Shown piece after piece: positions 10,071 through 21,726 of a stretch of DNA of 64,000 nt. The position numbers and the translations under genes were made by a program. Source of the stretch: Ignavibacteriales bacterium (lineage in GTDB: Bacteria > Bacteroidota > Ignavibacteria > Ignavibacteriales > Ignavibacteriaceae). The stretch is taken from assembly GCA_016714125.1 (NCBI GenBank), contig JADJNX010000005.1, forward strand, positions 200,156-264,155. Reading direction: 5' to 3'. Under the pieces are notes generated by a model. It did not search any database and was not told the origin of the DNA. It was given only the letters and a program-made list of their open reading frames with translations. Within the stretch, counting starts at the first letter, position 1. Each line of letters begins with the position of its first letter.

Positions 10071-11890
10071 AAAAGCCGGTTTTTCAGGACTTTTCTTGCA
10101 GTAATAAAGTATTATGCTCATAAGATCCCAATCAGTTCGTATGGTTGGGATCTTACTCAAGATGGGTACACACTAATATTAGGAGCTGTAACCGGCGTTT
10201 TATGTGGATTTGGTGCTGTAATTTTCCACCATTCAATAGAATATATCAAAGAACTCTTCTTCTACCTTCCTCCTTCACTTTTTCCCGGTTTTAAAACATT
10301 TTATCCTGAAACTTTTGTTGGGGTGATTTATGTCATTCTTGTTCCGGCACTGGGTGGTCTCATTGTAGGTATTCTTGCAATGATCTTCGAAAAAGGGAAA
10401 AAAGGGGAGGGGATACCTAATGTTATTCTTGCGGTTGCTACCAAAGGAGGCATAATAAAGGGGAGTGTTGCAGTTCTTAAAACTATTCAAACGGCAATAA
10501 GTATAGGGACAGGTGGTGCCGGCGGTAAAGAAGGACCAATTGTTCAGATAGGAGCAGCAATTGGATCTGGATTTGGTCAATGTCTGAATTTGTCATCAGA
10601 CAGACTAAGAATTCTCGTAGGTTGCGGAGCTGCTGCAGGGCTTTCTGCTGCGTTTAATGCTCCTTTAGGTGGTGCAATCTGTACAATGGAAATAATTCTG
10701 AGGACTTTTAATTCGCGTTCGTTGGGTCCTATAATTGTTTCGTCAGTTTTGCAACAGTTATTTCTCGAGGTTTTATTGGTGATGAACCTGCATTTCAGAT
10801 TCCTGCTTATGCACTCACCAGCAATAATGAGTTCTTTTTACATTATTTTGGGAATTGTTGCTGGTCTTGTTTCCGTTTATTTTGTAAAAACCATATTTTT
10901 GTTGACGAGTTATTCAACAAAATTACAATACCAACTTTCTTAAAACCGGCATTAGGCGGTATATGTGTCGGATTAATTGGATTATTCCTTCCCGGAGTTT
11001 ATGGATTTAGTCAACAATCAGTTGACAGATCACTCTATAATCAGAACACTTTGGAACTGTTGTTGTTACTTGTAATGCTTAAACCTCTCGCTACAGCTCT
11101 TACGGTGGGCTCAGGAGGTCATGGTGGTACTTTTGCACCCAGCTTATTCACCGGTGCTATGCTAGGTGGTGCTATGGGACAATTGATTAACATAATTTTC
11201 CCTGAAATGACAGTGTCTCCCGGTGCGTATGCACTCGTTGGGATGGGTGCAGTAGTCGCCGGCACAACCCACGCTTCGTTAACAGCACTCATTATGGTAT
11301 TTGAGATGACCAATAACTATAAGATAATTCTGCCGTTGATGTTATCAATTATTATCTCAACGGTAATCTCAAAAGGCATACTCAAGGGGTCTCTATATAC
11401 AATCAGGTTGGGCCGAGAAGGAACCGGACTTGATATCTATGGCAGAAAAAGTTCTGTCCTTAAATCGATGCGAATTTCAACCATAATTGAAGATACCAAT
11501 GTATTTCTTCAGGAATCGGATAACTATCACAGAGTTGTTGAGATATTACGGGAATCAAATTTTGAGACTCTGTTAGTTCGCAATTCAGAAGGTAAAATCC
11601 TTGGGGTGATAACTTATAGTGACCTTAGGAAAACGATGTTTGATGAGGAGATGTCGTCAGTGGTTGATTTTCTTATCGCAGGTGATTTAATGAAAAAGAG
11701 ATTTCCGGTGATCAGTGAAGATGAAAACAGTGACGCTGCATTAAAGATGATGGAAACATTTGATCTTGAATATTTGCCTGTTTATGATTTAGAGAAAGAT
11801 TTTAAGGGGATTGTCACAAAACAAAAAATATTAAGAGTATATCAAAATGAGCTGTTTAAGACAGAAAAGGATATGGATATGTCAACGTGA
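10071..11890 (+). CDS. ClC chloride channel/antiporter with two CBS domains, frame-shifted
   Basis: Integral membrane chloride channel or Cl-/H+ exchanger. Selectivity-filter segments are recognisable: KGEGIPNV (the GSGIP position, with Glu for Ser), GGKEGPIVQ (including the gating Glu) and GGTFAPSL. Many membrane helices precede a cytosolic pair of CBS domains (about the last 150 residues, GVITYSDLR and YLPVYDLEK). The coding frame extends upstream to the hbd stop without a start codon, so the first codon is lost to an indel and the start given is approximate. At least three frame breaks lie between 10755 and 10935. Substrate ion cannot be proved from sequence. Confidence 0.85.
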
Positions 11891-12050
11891 TGTTATTTCC
11901 CTGTATTCCAATAATGTCCTATAATGTATATTATGTTAACTAAAAGAATACCGTGAATTTAATCGTTTTATAGTTCCATTCCCCTTATTCCACGTTTTTT
12001 ACAACAATTGTACAATTTCTACTACCACTTGGATAAGTAATTAAATAATC

Positions 12051-12084
12051 ATGGCATCAGACAAACTGATTTAACTGATGCCAT
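12051..12084 (-). terminator. Hairpin after the M16 gene
   Basis: A perfect 10-bp inverted repeat (ATGGCATCAG at 12051-12060 with CTGATGCCAT at 12075-12084, 14-nt loop) starts 14 bp beyond the stop of the minus-strand M16 gene, in the 207-bp gap between it and the convergent ClC gene. On the minus strand an AT-rich but not purely T stretch follows (GATTATTTAATT). It fits an intrinsic terminator of moderate strength. The rest of the gap shows no gene. Confidence 0.55.
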
Positions 12085-12097
12085 GAACAATTCTTGA

Positions 12098-14891
12098 CTA
12101 TTTTGAAATAAATGGTTTCAGATAATATTTAAGGATTACATCACCTTTAAAGTATTTCTTTGCTGCATTTCGAATATCTTCAACTGTAATTGCCTTCACA
12201 ATTTCTTTTCCTGCAAAAAATCTTTTAGATCAGCATCAAACAATAAATAAGAACTTATAAGATTAAGGATACTTCCGTTATCTTGAAAAGTATCGTCAAT
12301 CTCTTTGTACTGGTTCTCTTTTGCTTTTGTTAAAGTTGCTTCATCTGCAAACGAAGTTTTTAATGAATCAATCATCAACATAACCCGATTCACCAACTCA
12401 TTAACTCTTGCAGGATCACAATTAAAATAGACACTATTATTGAATACCGGCTCAGGATATTTATTATAAGTGGTTGAAGCCGATACTGAATACGACCCTC
12501 CCAATTCCTCCCTTATCACTTCATTTAGTTGGATATCAAATATTTTTTGGAGAGTTGTCAATTCCATCGCGTTCTTTTTAGTCCACTCGAACTTACCGGG
12601 AAAACTTAGGAAAACTGTTGCCTTTTGTTCGGCGCCCATTTTAACTGTCTTTTCATCGCTTTTATCGGCATAGTGTACTCCCCTGTCCGTCCAGGTTTCC
12701 TTTTCAACTTTCGGCTGTGATGCGATGTAACGGCAAACGAGAGATCTCAAAATGTCTTCATCAAAATTACCCACAAACACAAATTCAAACTCAGAAGCGG
12801 AGTTGAATCTTTCCTTAAATATTTGATATGATTTTGACGGAATCAACTGGTCGAGCTGGTCGATTGACATCGGTTTCATTCGTGGATTGTTTCCAAACAG
12901 TGATACAACGATAGTATCATAAAACACATTATCGGGACTCATTCCGGCATTTTGCAAATAATTTTTCATCTTATCGATAAAAATATCAGATGCTTCCGTA
13001 TCAAGTCGTGGATTGGTAAATGTCAGATAGATCAGTCTGAAAAAATCCTCGATATCTTTTAATGATGTTTTACCCTGAATGCTTTCACTTAGATCTGAAA
13101 TTCCAGTAGTTAATGACACCATTTTTCCGGAGAGTTTCTTAGACAGGTCTGTAAGGTTAAAATCGCCTAGGCCTGATTCTTCAATTATACTGTTGGAATA
13201 TTTTGCAGAAACGAGGTCGGCCGTTTCAACCTTAGAAAGTCCACCCTGGCTGAAGCCATACATCATAACCTCATCCTGCTGAAGTTCGGTTTTTTTTAAG
13301 TATATAACTGCACCATTATCAAGAGTCCATTTTTTGATGTCCAAAATTCCAAAATCTTCTTCTTTGATAATTTTCCCGGGAACCGGTTCAACCTTGATTA
13401 AAGGACGGTCGGTTGTTGCTACAGTTGGACTGGATATCTTAGTTTTTTTTACTTCAGAGTAAATCTTTTCAAGTGCCGTTTCTGACGGAATCTTGATCCC
13501 TTCTTTCTCCGGGTAAGAAATCATTACAACAGAATTGGAATCCGTGGTTAATGATTTCGCCACTTGATTTACTTCTTACAGTGAAATTGTAGGTATTATT
13601 TCTTTATAAATTGTATAACCGGTTTCAATATCTGTATAAATAGCATCATTGATTACCTGATCCAAAATCGCATTCACGATTCCGTTAGAATATTGATTAT
13701 CCTTCTCTTTAAAGTAGTTGTCCATTCCTGCGTTCATATTTTCCAATGATCGCATATATTCATCTGCAGTAAACCAAACTGTTTCATTCTCTCTGCTTCA
13801 AGGTTAAGGAGAAAAAATGCCGAATCCACCATATTCTCTTTTGGTGTCATATAAAGCACAAATGCTCCCTTATCATAAGAGAGTCCGGTTGTGTATCCAC
13901 CACCCTCAAGAAAAGGAGCGTCCACTTTCTTGGAAAGATCAAACAATCTTTCATTTAACATCCCACTTATTAGATTTAACACGAGTGCATTTTTGTACTC
14001 TTCTCTTGTATTTGCTTTGAGTACGGGTCTTTTATGGACAAGCGTTAAACTGGTTGTGGTTACTTCCTTGTCGCCGGTTATTGTATATAATCTCTCTTTG
14101 TGGTCAGGAACTCCATAAATTACCCTCTTTTTGTTTGTGGCAAAACCCGGGATTTCATTAAAATGTTTGTGGACCAAACTTTCGATTTCCGAAGCATCAA
14201 AATCTCCGACAGCCACAACTGACATTAGTTCTGGATTATACCATTCTTTGTAATAATCTATAAGTGATTTGTGCGGAAAGTTTTTTAGAACTTCTTCTTT
14301 CCCAATTGGTAATCTTTCTGCAAATCGGGAATTATGGAAAAGTACCGGAAACTGTTTGTCCCTGATTCTCTCAGCAGCTCCTTTTCCCATCCTCATTTCT
14401 TCCAGAACCACTCCCCTCTCTTTTTCAATTTCGAGCGAATCAAAAGTGGCATTTATAGCCCAATCGGAGAGAATCATAAATGCTGAATCGAGGACTGATT
14501 TTCTGTCCGTTGGAACGGTCAACATATAAACAGTTTCTTCCGTTGAAGTATAAGCGTTAATTTCGGGACCAAACTTCATTCCAAGCATTTCGAGGAAATC
14601 CACTACTTTATGCTTTGGGAAGTTTTGGTGCCATTAAAAAAGCATGTGTTCAACAAAATGAGCCAGGCCTCTTTGATCTTCTCTCTCATTTAGAGAACCT
14701 GAAAGTATAACAAGTCGAAGTTCTGCCTTTTTTTCAGGTTGTTTATTTGGGAGAATGTAATATTTAATGCCGTTTTGAAGGATTCCTTGTTTAATACTAC
14801 GATGTTGCGGAATGGAATCGTTTGCAGGCTGGGAAAGTACATTAGCAATAAAAACTGCCAATAAAATGAATAAAATTTTAATTTGTTTCAA
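12098..14891 (-). CDS. M16 family zinc protease (PqqL/pitrilysin type), secreted, broken
   Basis: Two-lobed zinc metalloprotease. A signal peptide (MKQIKILFILLAVFIANVLS) leads into the first M16 domain. The inverted zinc motif is HFVEH (residues 78-82), and the distal Glu lies in EKERGVVLEEMRMG. A second, inactive M16 lobe makes up the C-terminal half (IREELGGSYSVSAS is its R/Y-type motif). Start is TTG at 14891, overlapping the stop of the small upstream gene. Frame breaks near 14620, 13790 and 12225, plus an in-frame TAA at 13576-13578 where the reading ISL-stop-EVNQVAK continues unchanged. Restored length is about 930 residues, normal for the family. Substrate unknown. Confidence 0.87.
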
Positions 14892-15094
14892 TTAATTAAT
14901 CCTTTCAGATATACCAATACTATAACAATAATTACTACCAGAAATGAATAAAATAAAAGTTTACTACTCCCCCGCCCTCTTGGCCGATTGTGATTATTTG
15001 ATATTTTCCGGTTCTTTTTATCCAATCGTTCATCAATAAACCTTGGTATGTATGTAAACTCACGGTTTTTTTTTCGAGGGGAGAAAAGGAGCAT
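14888..15094 (-). CDS. Small single-pass membrane protein, unknown function
   Basis: A 68-residue protein: a basic N-terminal half starting MLLFSPRKKNREFTYIPRF, a charged linker, and one C-terminal membrane helix (LLFYSFLVVIIVIVLVYL). The ATG begins one base after the stop of the lipid kinase gene, and its stop TGA overlaps the TTG start of the M16 gene. Both facts support a real, translationally coupled gene rather than a chance ORF. The KKNREFTYIPRF stretch resembles a small protein I recall from related genomes, but I know no function for it. A longer in-frame start exists upstream and would overlap the kinase by about 80 bp. Confidence 0.6.
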   Translation of the reverse strand: MLLFSPRKKNREFTYIPRFIDERLDKKNRKISNNHNRPRGRGSSKLLFYSFLVVIIVIVLVYLKGLIN

Positions 15095-15095
15095 A

Positions 15096-16006
15096 TTAGA
15101 CGGATATTCTGAGTTTGTGTGGGGAAAGCTCAACACTAACACTGGTGGCCTTTTTTGAGTAGGTTTCACCATCTAAATGGATATAAGCAGGTTTCTCAAG
15201 TAACATGGTGTAACTGCCTGTATTAAATATAGTTGTCTCTTGAATCGATACATGAGAACCGGTTATTGCTCTTGGTAAATTCACAAATATCTTTGGCAGA
15301 CTCATATCCTTCACTATACAGATTTCAAGTATTCCATCATCCACCAGAGCATTTGGTGTCAACTTAAACCACCACCTGAGTAAATTCCATTACCGGTGGT
15401 AATAAACATGGCATCACCTGATGATTTTAGTATTCCATCAATTGTTATTTGATATTTGACCGATTCATATGAAAATAGTGCCTGGAACAAAGAAATCAAA
15501 TAAACCGCCATTCCGGAGAGATAATGTTTCTTTTCTTTTATTGTGCCAACATAGGCATCAAAACCAACACCGAGAGTGTTGATAAATTTTCTTTTTTCGA
15601 TTGTGCCATCCTCAAAACAGACAGTTGTATCCCATACATCCATTTTCGTTTCAGTATCTCGGAAAATGGCTTTTTTAAGCTCCACAATTGCATTGGAACC
15701 AATCTTAAAATATCTTGCCAGATCGTTTCCCGAACCCGAAGGGATAAAAGAAATCTTAAATTTGTAAGGAGGATTAACGAGGTTTACTATTGAATTATAG
15801 GTCCCATCTCCACCCGCTAACATCAGATGGACATTGTCTCTGTTAAGTTTGTTATAAACTTCTCCAGCATGAACCAAATCAACAGGGGTATGAATTTCAA
15901 TATCCTTAAAATCGGGATTATTGTTCAACCGCCTGGCGAGTTTTTTACCTCTTCCATTCCCTGCAAAAGGATTAATTACGATACAATTTGACTGTTCTGA
16001 ATTCAA
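15096..16006 (-). CDS. Diacylglycerol/lipid kinase (DAGK-catalytic, YegS-like), frame-shifted
   Basis: ATP-dependent lipid kinase family (DagK/YegS/BmrU). The N-terminal catalytic domain shows NPFAGNGRG, the nucleotide-binding AGGDGTYNSIVN, and PSGSGNDLARYF. The C-terminal beta-sandwich is read in a second frame from PNALVDDGILEICIV to the end. One missing A at about 15362 (GGTTTAAGTTGACA) separates them; restored length is about 303 residues. It likely phosphorylates diacylglycerol or a related lipid at the inner membrane, which fits its place near pgsA. The true substrate is not determined by sequence. Confidence 0.87.
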
Positions 16007-16019
16007 TTTAGATTAAAAT

Positions 16020-16961
16020 TTACTTAGTAAAAATGGCTTCGACATACATCGCAGGATCAAAATTTTGAAGGTCTTCAATTCCCTCACCAACACCAATATA
16101 TCGGACAGGAACTTTTAATTCTCTGCATATCTGAAAAATAACTCCACCTTTTGCGGTACCATCAAGTTTTGTCACAATCAATCCTGTAAGTTAAGTTACT
16201 TTAGAGAATTCTTTTCCTTGTTGCACAGCATTTTGACCCGTGGTACCATCAACAACCAAAAAAATCTCATTTGGGGAATTTGGAAGTTTTTTTGCGATCA
16301 CATTTTTGATCTTTCTCAACTCTTCCATCAAATTCACCTTTGTATGAAGTCTTCCTGCAGTATCTATCATAACAACATCAGCTTTAACCCTGATTGCTTC
16401 CTCTATAGTCTCATAAGCCACGGAGGAAGGGTCTGCACCCATTTCTCGCGATATAATGGGAACTCCTGCTCTTTGAGCCCAAATTTCAAGTTGTTCGTTG
16501 GCTGCAGCCCTGAATGTGTCCGCTGCTCCCACAACAACCTTCCAACCAGACATCTTAAAATTGTGAGCCAATTTGCCAATGGTTGTTGTTTTTCCTGCAC
16601 CATTCACACCAACAATAAGAATCACAAACGGATTATACTTTTCAACATCCGGTATATATTCAACAGAGGAAAGTGAGTGAGAAAGTTCATCCTCCAAAAC
16701 CCGCTTTACAACTTCGAGAACATTTTCTCCCGATCTGTCTTTTTCCCCTTTAAGTTGTTTCCTTACTTCCTCCACAATCTTCATTGCAAGGTCATAACCA
16801 ATGTCAGAACTTATAAGTAACTCTTCCATCTCTTCGAGAGTTAACTCATCGATAACAGCTTTCCCCGTTACTGTTTCGGCAATCTTATTAAATATTTTAT
16901 CTCTCGTCTTGGAGAGACCCTCCTTTAATTTCCCGAAATTGAAATTTTTTATAAAACTCAT
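16020..16961 (-). CDS. ftsY: Signal recognition particle receptor FtsY, in-frame stop
   Basis: GTPase that docks SRP-ribosome complexes at the membrane. The short N domain lacks a long acidic A region. The NG domain has G1 GVNGAGKTTT, AADTFRAAA, DTAGRLH and, beyond the break, TKLDGTAKGG and GVGEGIEDL. The frame stops at a TAA (16191-16193) but the same frame continues directly as LTGLIVTKLDG to the end at 16020. A Glu codon with G changed to T would explain the stop. As FtsY is essential, an error is the simplest reading. It overlaps the pgsA stop by four bases at its start. Confidence 0.92.
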
Positions 16962-17521
16962 TTAGTTTTCCTTAACACTTTTAAAGCGCGATTTACATAA
17001 TTTAGATACGAAACAATAATTAATAAGATCAATGAATAATAATAGATTTTCATAGGAAGTGAACTCCGGTCAACATCAATAAACAGGAGAATAAGATATA
17101 TCCCAATAAATGTAAATGTCCACTTCCCTATCTGGTCGGATGCGGGAACTTCCCCCATCCTCTTACTGAGAAAAACCCCGGGAAGGATAATTAAAACATC
17201 CCTCAAAACAATTATTAGAAAGAGAGTTAAATCAAGAATTCCGGTTGAAAAGAATGCTATTGCAATCGAAATAACCAGTACCTTGTCGGCAAGCGGGTCA
17301 AGGATTTTCCCCAGTTCCGAAACCTGATTTAATTTCCTTGCAAAATATCCATCAAAATAGTCAGTAAAACTGATCAAAAAGATCAATACCAGCACAATTG
17401 GTTTACCCAGTATTTCCGGATTTAGCAGAAAATATACGAGTGGAAGAGCTCCAAACAGTCGGGAAAGACTTAATAAATTGGAGATTTGAAAAAACTGTTT
17501 TGCTTTGATTCCAAACATCAT
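16958..17521 (-). CDS. pgsA: CDP-diacylglycerol-glycerol-3-phosphate phosphatidyltransferase
   Basis: Makes phosphatidylglycerophosphate, the committed step to phosphatidylglycerol, in the inner membrane. The CDP-alcohol phosphotransferase signature (DYFDGYFAR, then GKILDPLADK) at about residues 53-80 has all its aspartates. Four to six hydrophobic helices fill the remainder; 187 residues is the normal length. The start ATG overlaps the stop of the upstream subtilisin (ATGA), and the stop overlaps the start of ftsY, so it is translationally coupled on both sides. PgsA versus another CDP-alcohol enzyme rests on family resemblance. Confidence 0.87.
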   Translation of the reverse strand: MMFGIKAKQFFQISNLLSLSRLFGALPLVYFLLNPEILGKPIVLVLIFLISFTDYFDGYFARKLNQVSELGKILDPLADKVLVISIAIAFFSTGILDLTLFLIIVLRDVLIILPGVFLSKRMGEVPASDQIGKWTFTFIGIYLILLFIDVDRSSLPMKIYYYSLILLIIVSYLNYVNRALKVLRKTK

Positions 17522-20500
17522 CGTATTATCGCAATTTTACCGATTTTAGTTGATAATTCTTCGCCTTTACCAGCAGTCATTGCAGCACGGAAAATATACA
17601 CTCCGCTAGGAACTTCTCGACCGTCAGAATCTGTAAGGTTCCAGGTTACACCACCGTTACCATCACTCTCCTTAAATTCCGCGATTCTGCGACCTTCCAG
17701 ATTAAAAACAATGATATCCACATTTCTTGGCAGGTTGGCAAAAGTGACTGAACCATGTTTTGATCTGTCAACAGGACTGGGATAAACATATATATCGTCA
17801 AGATTTACCGCAGTTGCTGTAAGCACAATGGTTGCACCGGCATTTTGATTAATTGAAACACCGCCTGTTTGAGTTGACGACTTTATATTTTTGATTGTAA
17901 GGGTATATTCCCTGCCAAGTGCTCCAATTGGTTTTGCACCTTTTAAGCTTAGAATGACGGTTCGACTGTTTGATCCGGGAGTAACCGAAGTGACATTATT
18001 ATCGGGAGAAAAATGATAGTTGTTTGTCAGCTGTGCAGTTGCCAGATCAACTTCAAGATTAAAAGTGACCGTAACTGTATAATTGTCAAGAATTGTAAAA
18101 TTCTCGATATAAAATTGCTGTTCGCCCGGTTGAGGAGTATAGCTAAAACGAATTGTATCCTCAGAAATCGAAGAACCGTAATAATCCACAAGACCACCGG
18201 CAACAACAACGTTTGCACCTGTTGAAAAGTTACGTGGGAATGTCAGCAAAAATGAGTTCTCACCCGAGGGAGTATATGAAGAGAGCGGAACCTTTTCATT
18301 TCCAATAATCAGGTAAATTTTAGATAGATCGTCAATCTCTTTTTTCACTTTCGAAGAATATTTTACTTCAATTGAGCGGTCGGTTTTGATCGAAGATGAG
18401 ACAAAACTTGCGGGAGAGTGATGAAAAACCGTGAATACTTTCGATTTTGCTCTGTTATTACCTGATATACTTTCAATCTGGTAATAATAACTGTTACCAA
18501 GTGTAACTCGCGAATCTTTATAAGTCATCGAGGTAGTGGAATCAAAAAGTGAAATACTGTTTTCAGTGGTTCCTCTATAAATGTAATGTTTTGAACCCAA
18601 ACCGAGGAACTTTATCTCTACCATGGAATTATCAATTGATTTGGCAGAGATTAGCGTTGGTGCAAATACAGATGTTTGCTGAAACTCAAAAAACTTGACA
18701 ATATTTCCGTAAGGATAGGCTATCTCAGGTATCCCGTTGCCGTCAAAATCTTCAATTAAGATAGCATTTGTATTTATATTCTCATCGTAGGATATAACCT
18801 TACCTGTAAAACCGTCACTTTTTATTACATAAGCATAAGGATAAGTGAACATCATCAGTTCTTCTTTTAGATCACCATCAATATCAAAAAACTTCAATGA
18901 GTTTGATGCTCTTTGAAATGTTGACTTAAATTCAACCGCAGGATCAACAAAAGCATTATCATAAATTACATTGAGATCAATACCATTAAAATTAAAGATA
19001 ATTACTCTGTTATAAGGAGCAATATCAACATCGGGAACAGCCTGCAACAACACGGCAATATCCTGATTATTATCGTTGTTAAAGTCACCAACAGTAATAA
19101 ATGATGAACTGGAGATGTACCCAGTACGAATCAATTTATCAGGTCTTATATCAGTAAGTGAATTCACTTTAAGAATAACAATATCACCATCAGAATCAGT
19201 AAAAACGATCTCATTTTTGTTGTCTTTATCAATATCTCTAACGATTACAAATGCACTGTTAAAAACATTCCCGCCAAAGCCCATCCCCGATGAATTATAA
19301 AATCGTGATCTGTAAGTAAGTGACAAATCATTGTTCACTGAATAGATTACAATGGTAGTGTCAGTTCTTACTGCAAGTAGTTCATTTTTATTATCCCGAT
19401 CCAGATCAAACACACCAATGGGCCAAAAGAATGAAGTGTCAGCAGAGGTTGTTAACTGAAAATAAGGTTTTGTGCTGTTTTGTTTGTGAATATGAGCGGA
19501 ATAACCCCATAAAGAAAGAAGATCATTGGTTCCGTCTTTGTTAAAATCACCATAGTCTTTTGCAATTTTTCTATACATAGTGTCAACAGTTGACGGGGTA
19601 AATGTGTTATTGTCAAATTCAAAAAGAACTGTTGTCTCGGGGGTCATAACTTCCCTTAACAAAGCACCCTTCTTATTTCCGGGTAAACTGATTGACTTGT
19701 CAAATATATAACCACCCGGTAGTGTATAATTTTTTTGAGTTTTCTCAAATGTCCGGAAAAGGTCACTGCTGTTTAAGGTGAAATTACGACTTACTGAATC
19801 CCTTATTACAGTCGTGAATCCCCCTTCGTTTATCACTTCAAAATAGATTTCATAAAAATCTGATGCACTCACCTGAGATTTTGGTACAAACCCATAGTGA
19901 AGTTGTTTAACAAATCCGGTATTTGTTGAAAATCCATCAAGTGTAACATAAGAGAATGAAGGATCCAATATTTTTTTGTAATACATTTTTACTACCGCAG
20001 GATCTTCAGTATAAACCGCAGCCATAAAAGTGGGTTTATCGCCATAATAAGCAGGTAAAAGCGAAATGAGTTCACCTTTTGTTCCGGCTCTTTTTATTCT
20101 AAAATTTACTCTCTCCTCCGCTGTAAAAGCATTGGTTTGTTCAACTTTTATCCTGAGAGTATAAACAGTATCTTTTATCCCGCTTATTGGGAAATTAAAA
20201 ATGTCCCTGCCAGAAACCTGATTTTTTTCCTGGTCTATCAAAACAGTCCAGGTAGTTGGATTTAATCCTGTCCCGTATTCCAGCGAAAATGATTTAAAAT
20301 AGGACGACAAGATTGTGGCATTAATCTTTAGAGTGTCTTCAGAGGTGGAATGATCCTGTAGAGGAAAGTTAAATTTGATGGAAGATGGTGCAAGAACTGT
20401 AAGAGCCCTGAAAAGGTTGAGTCTTCCGGCGCCGGCTCTTTGATCCCAACCCTGCTGACCGATATCATCTGCAGTGGATTTTAAAATCTGTTTTACTTCT

Positions 20501-21726
20501 TCATTGGAAAATGATTTTAGTGACAAAATCATAGCAGCAGATGCAGTTACAAACGGAGCTGCCGCTGATGTACCATTAAAGTCGGCATAACTCCAGTTTC
20601 TGGTGGTTGTTTTTACTTGTGTGCCCGGAGCCACCATATCAAGCGTAGAGCCATAATTTGAGCTTCCGGCAACAAAATCGTCTGAAGTAGAGTTACCAAC
20701 CGAGATCACTTCACTGTAACCCGAAGGATAATGTGGATCAGGAGAGTTTGAATTGCCTGAACTTGCTACTAAAACAGTATTTTTTGAGTAGGCATATTGA
20801 ATCACATCCCTGAGTACATGCAGTAGGAATAATCACCAAAACTCATGTTTATAACTTTGGCACCCATTAATACAGAGTATAAAATTGCTGCTGCAACATC
20901 ATCTTCTTCTCCGTAACCCTGGGGGTCAAAAGCCCGGTTATTCAGAATTTTGATCCTGGGTGCAACACCTGCAATGCCCACTCCATTATTGGTTTCTGAT
21001 CCAATCAGTCCTGCAACTGCAGTTCCGTGAGAAAAGAGATTTTCATCCATGGGATCGTTATCCCAGTCCAGATAGTCTCCTCCTGTGGTATCAAACGGAA
21101 ATCCTGTGCGATCGGTAAAGTCCCAGCCCATATAATCGTCGATGAAACCATTATTATCATCATCAACTCCGTTACTTTTTTATCCCTGCCCTGGGTGTCG
21201 GTACCCGTTTCGCGACTATTAATAAAACCTTGTTAACAAGGTCAGGGTGCTTATAATCAATTCCGGTGTCAATCACACTCACTATAACAGTATCGGCTCC
21301 CTGAGTGATCTCCCAGGCTTCATACGCGCTTATTTTGGATAAAGCCCATTGTGTGTTTACCAAACTGTCATTGGGTATAAAATCTATTTTGTATCCTGAG
21401 CTTTTCTGAACATACATAATATCAGAATCATTTTTTAATGACAAAACGAGTTGCTCAATTGAGCTTGTCCCAGTCTATTTTAAAACGACTATCCGGTTAA
21501 GTGACGGAATTCGTTCTGCCAATCCTTTTGCAAAAGGTACAACCGAAAGTTGTTTACTGCTTAGCGGGGCATCAGTTTGAAGAATTGCCGAAATTCTTGA
21601 TTCCAGACTTGATTTCACATCTGCAGCTTGAATATTATCCTTAAACTTCACAAAATAAATCTCCTGAGCGGAGATAAAATTGGACAAAAGGATTACCGCT
21701 GTTAACAACAGATGTTTAAACTTCAT
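17518..21726 (-). CDS. Secreted subtilisin (S8) with repeat region and T9SS sorting domain, broken
   Basis: Very large secreted protease, about 1,400 residues restored. Signal peptide (MKFKHLLLTAVILLSNFISA), propeptide, then the S8 domain with Asp in DTGIDYKHPD, His in HGTAVAGLIG, Asn in ASSGNSN and Ser in NGTSAAAPFV. The middle holds FG-GAP/VCBS-like repeats (DFNKDGTNDLL, DLDRDNKNELL, DIDKDNKNEIV, DFNNDNNQDIAVL, DFDGNGIPEIAYP). The last 90 residues are a type A T9SS sorting domain (VYPSPVD ... PSGVYIFRA ... GKIAIIR). Breaks: an in-frame TAG at 21475-21477, frame shifts near 21175-21235 and near 20815. It probably passes the outer membrane by T9SS and is cell-attached or released. The start lies inside the end of purF. 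Confidence 0.9.

Noticed and set aside
10062..10080. Read-through from hbd into the ClC gene (same frame)
   Set aside because: Hbd ends at its usual GEGFYKY residues, so the stop is natural; the shared frame is chance plus a lost ClC start.
11891..12050. Direct repeats ATAATGT in the ClC-M16 gap as an element end
   Set aside because: Only two 7-bp copies in AT-rich DNA, with no associated inverted ends or transposase.
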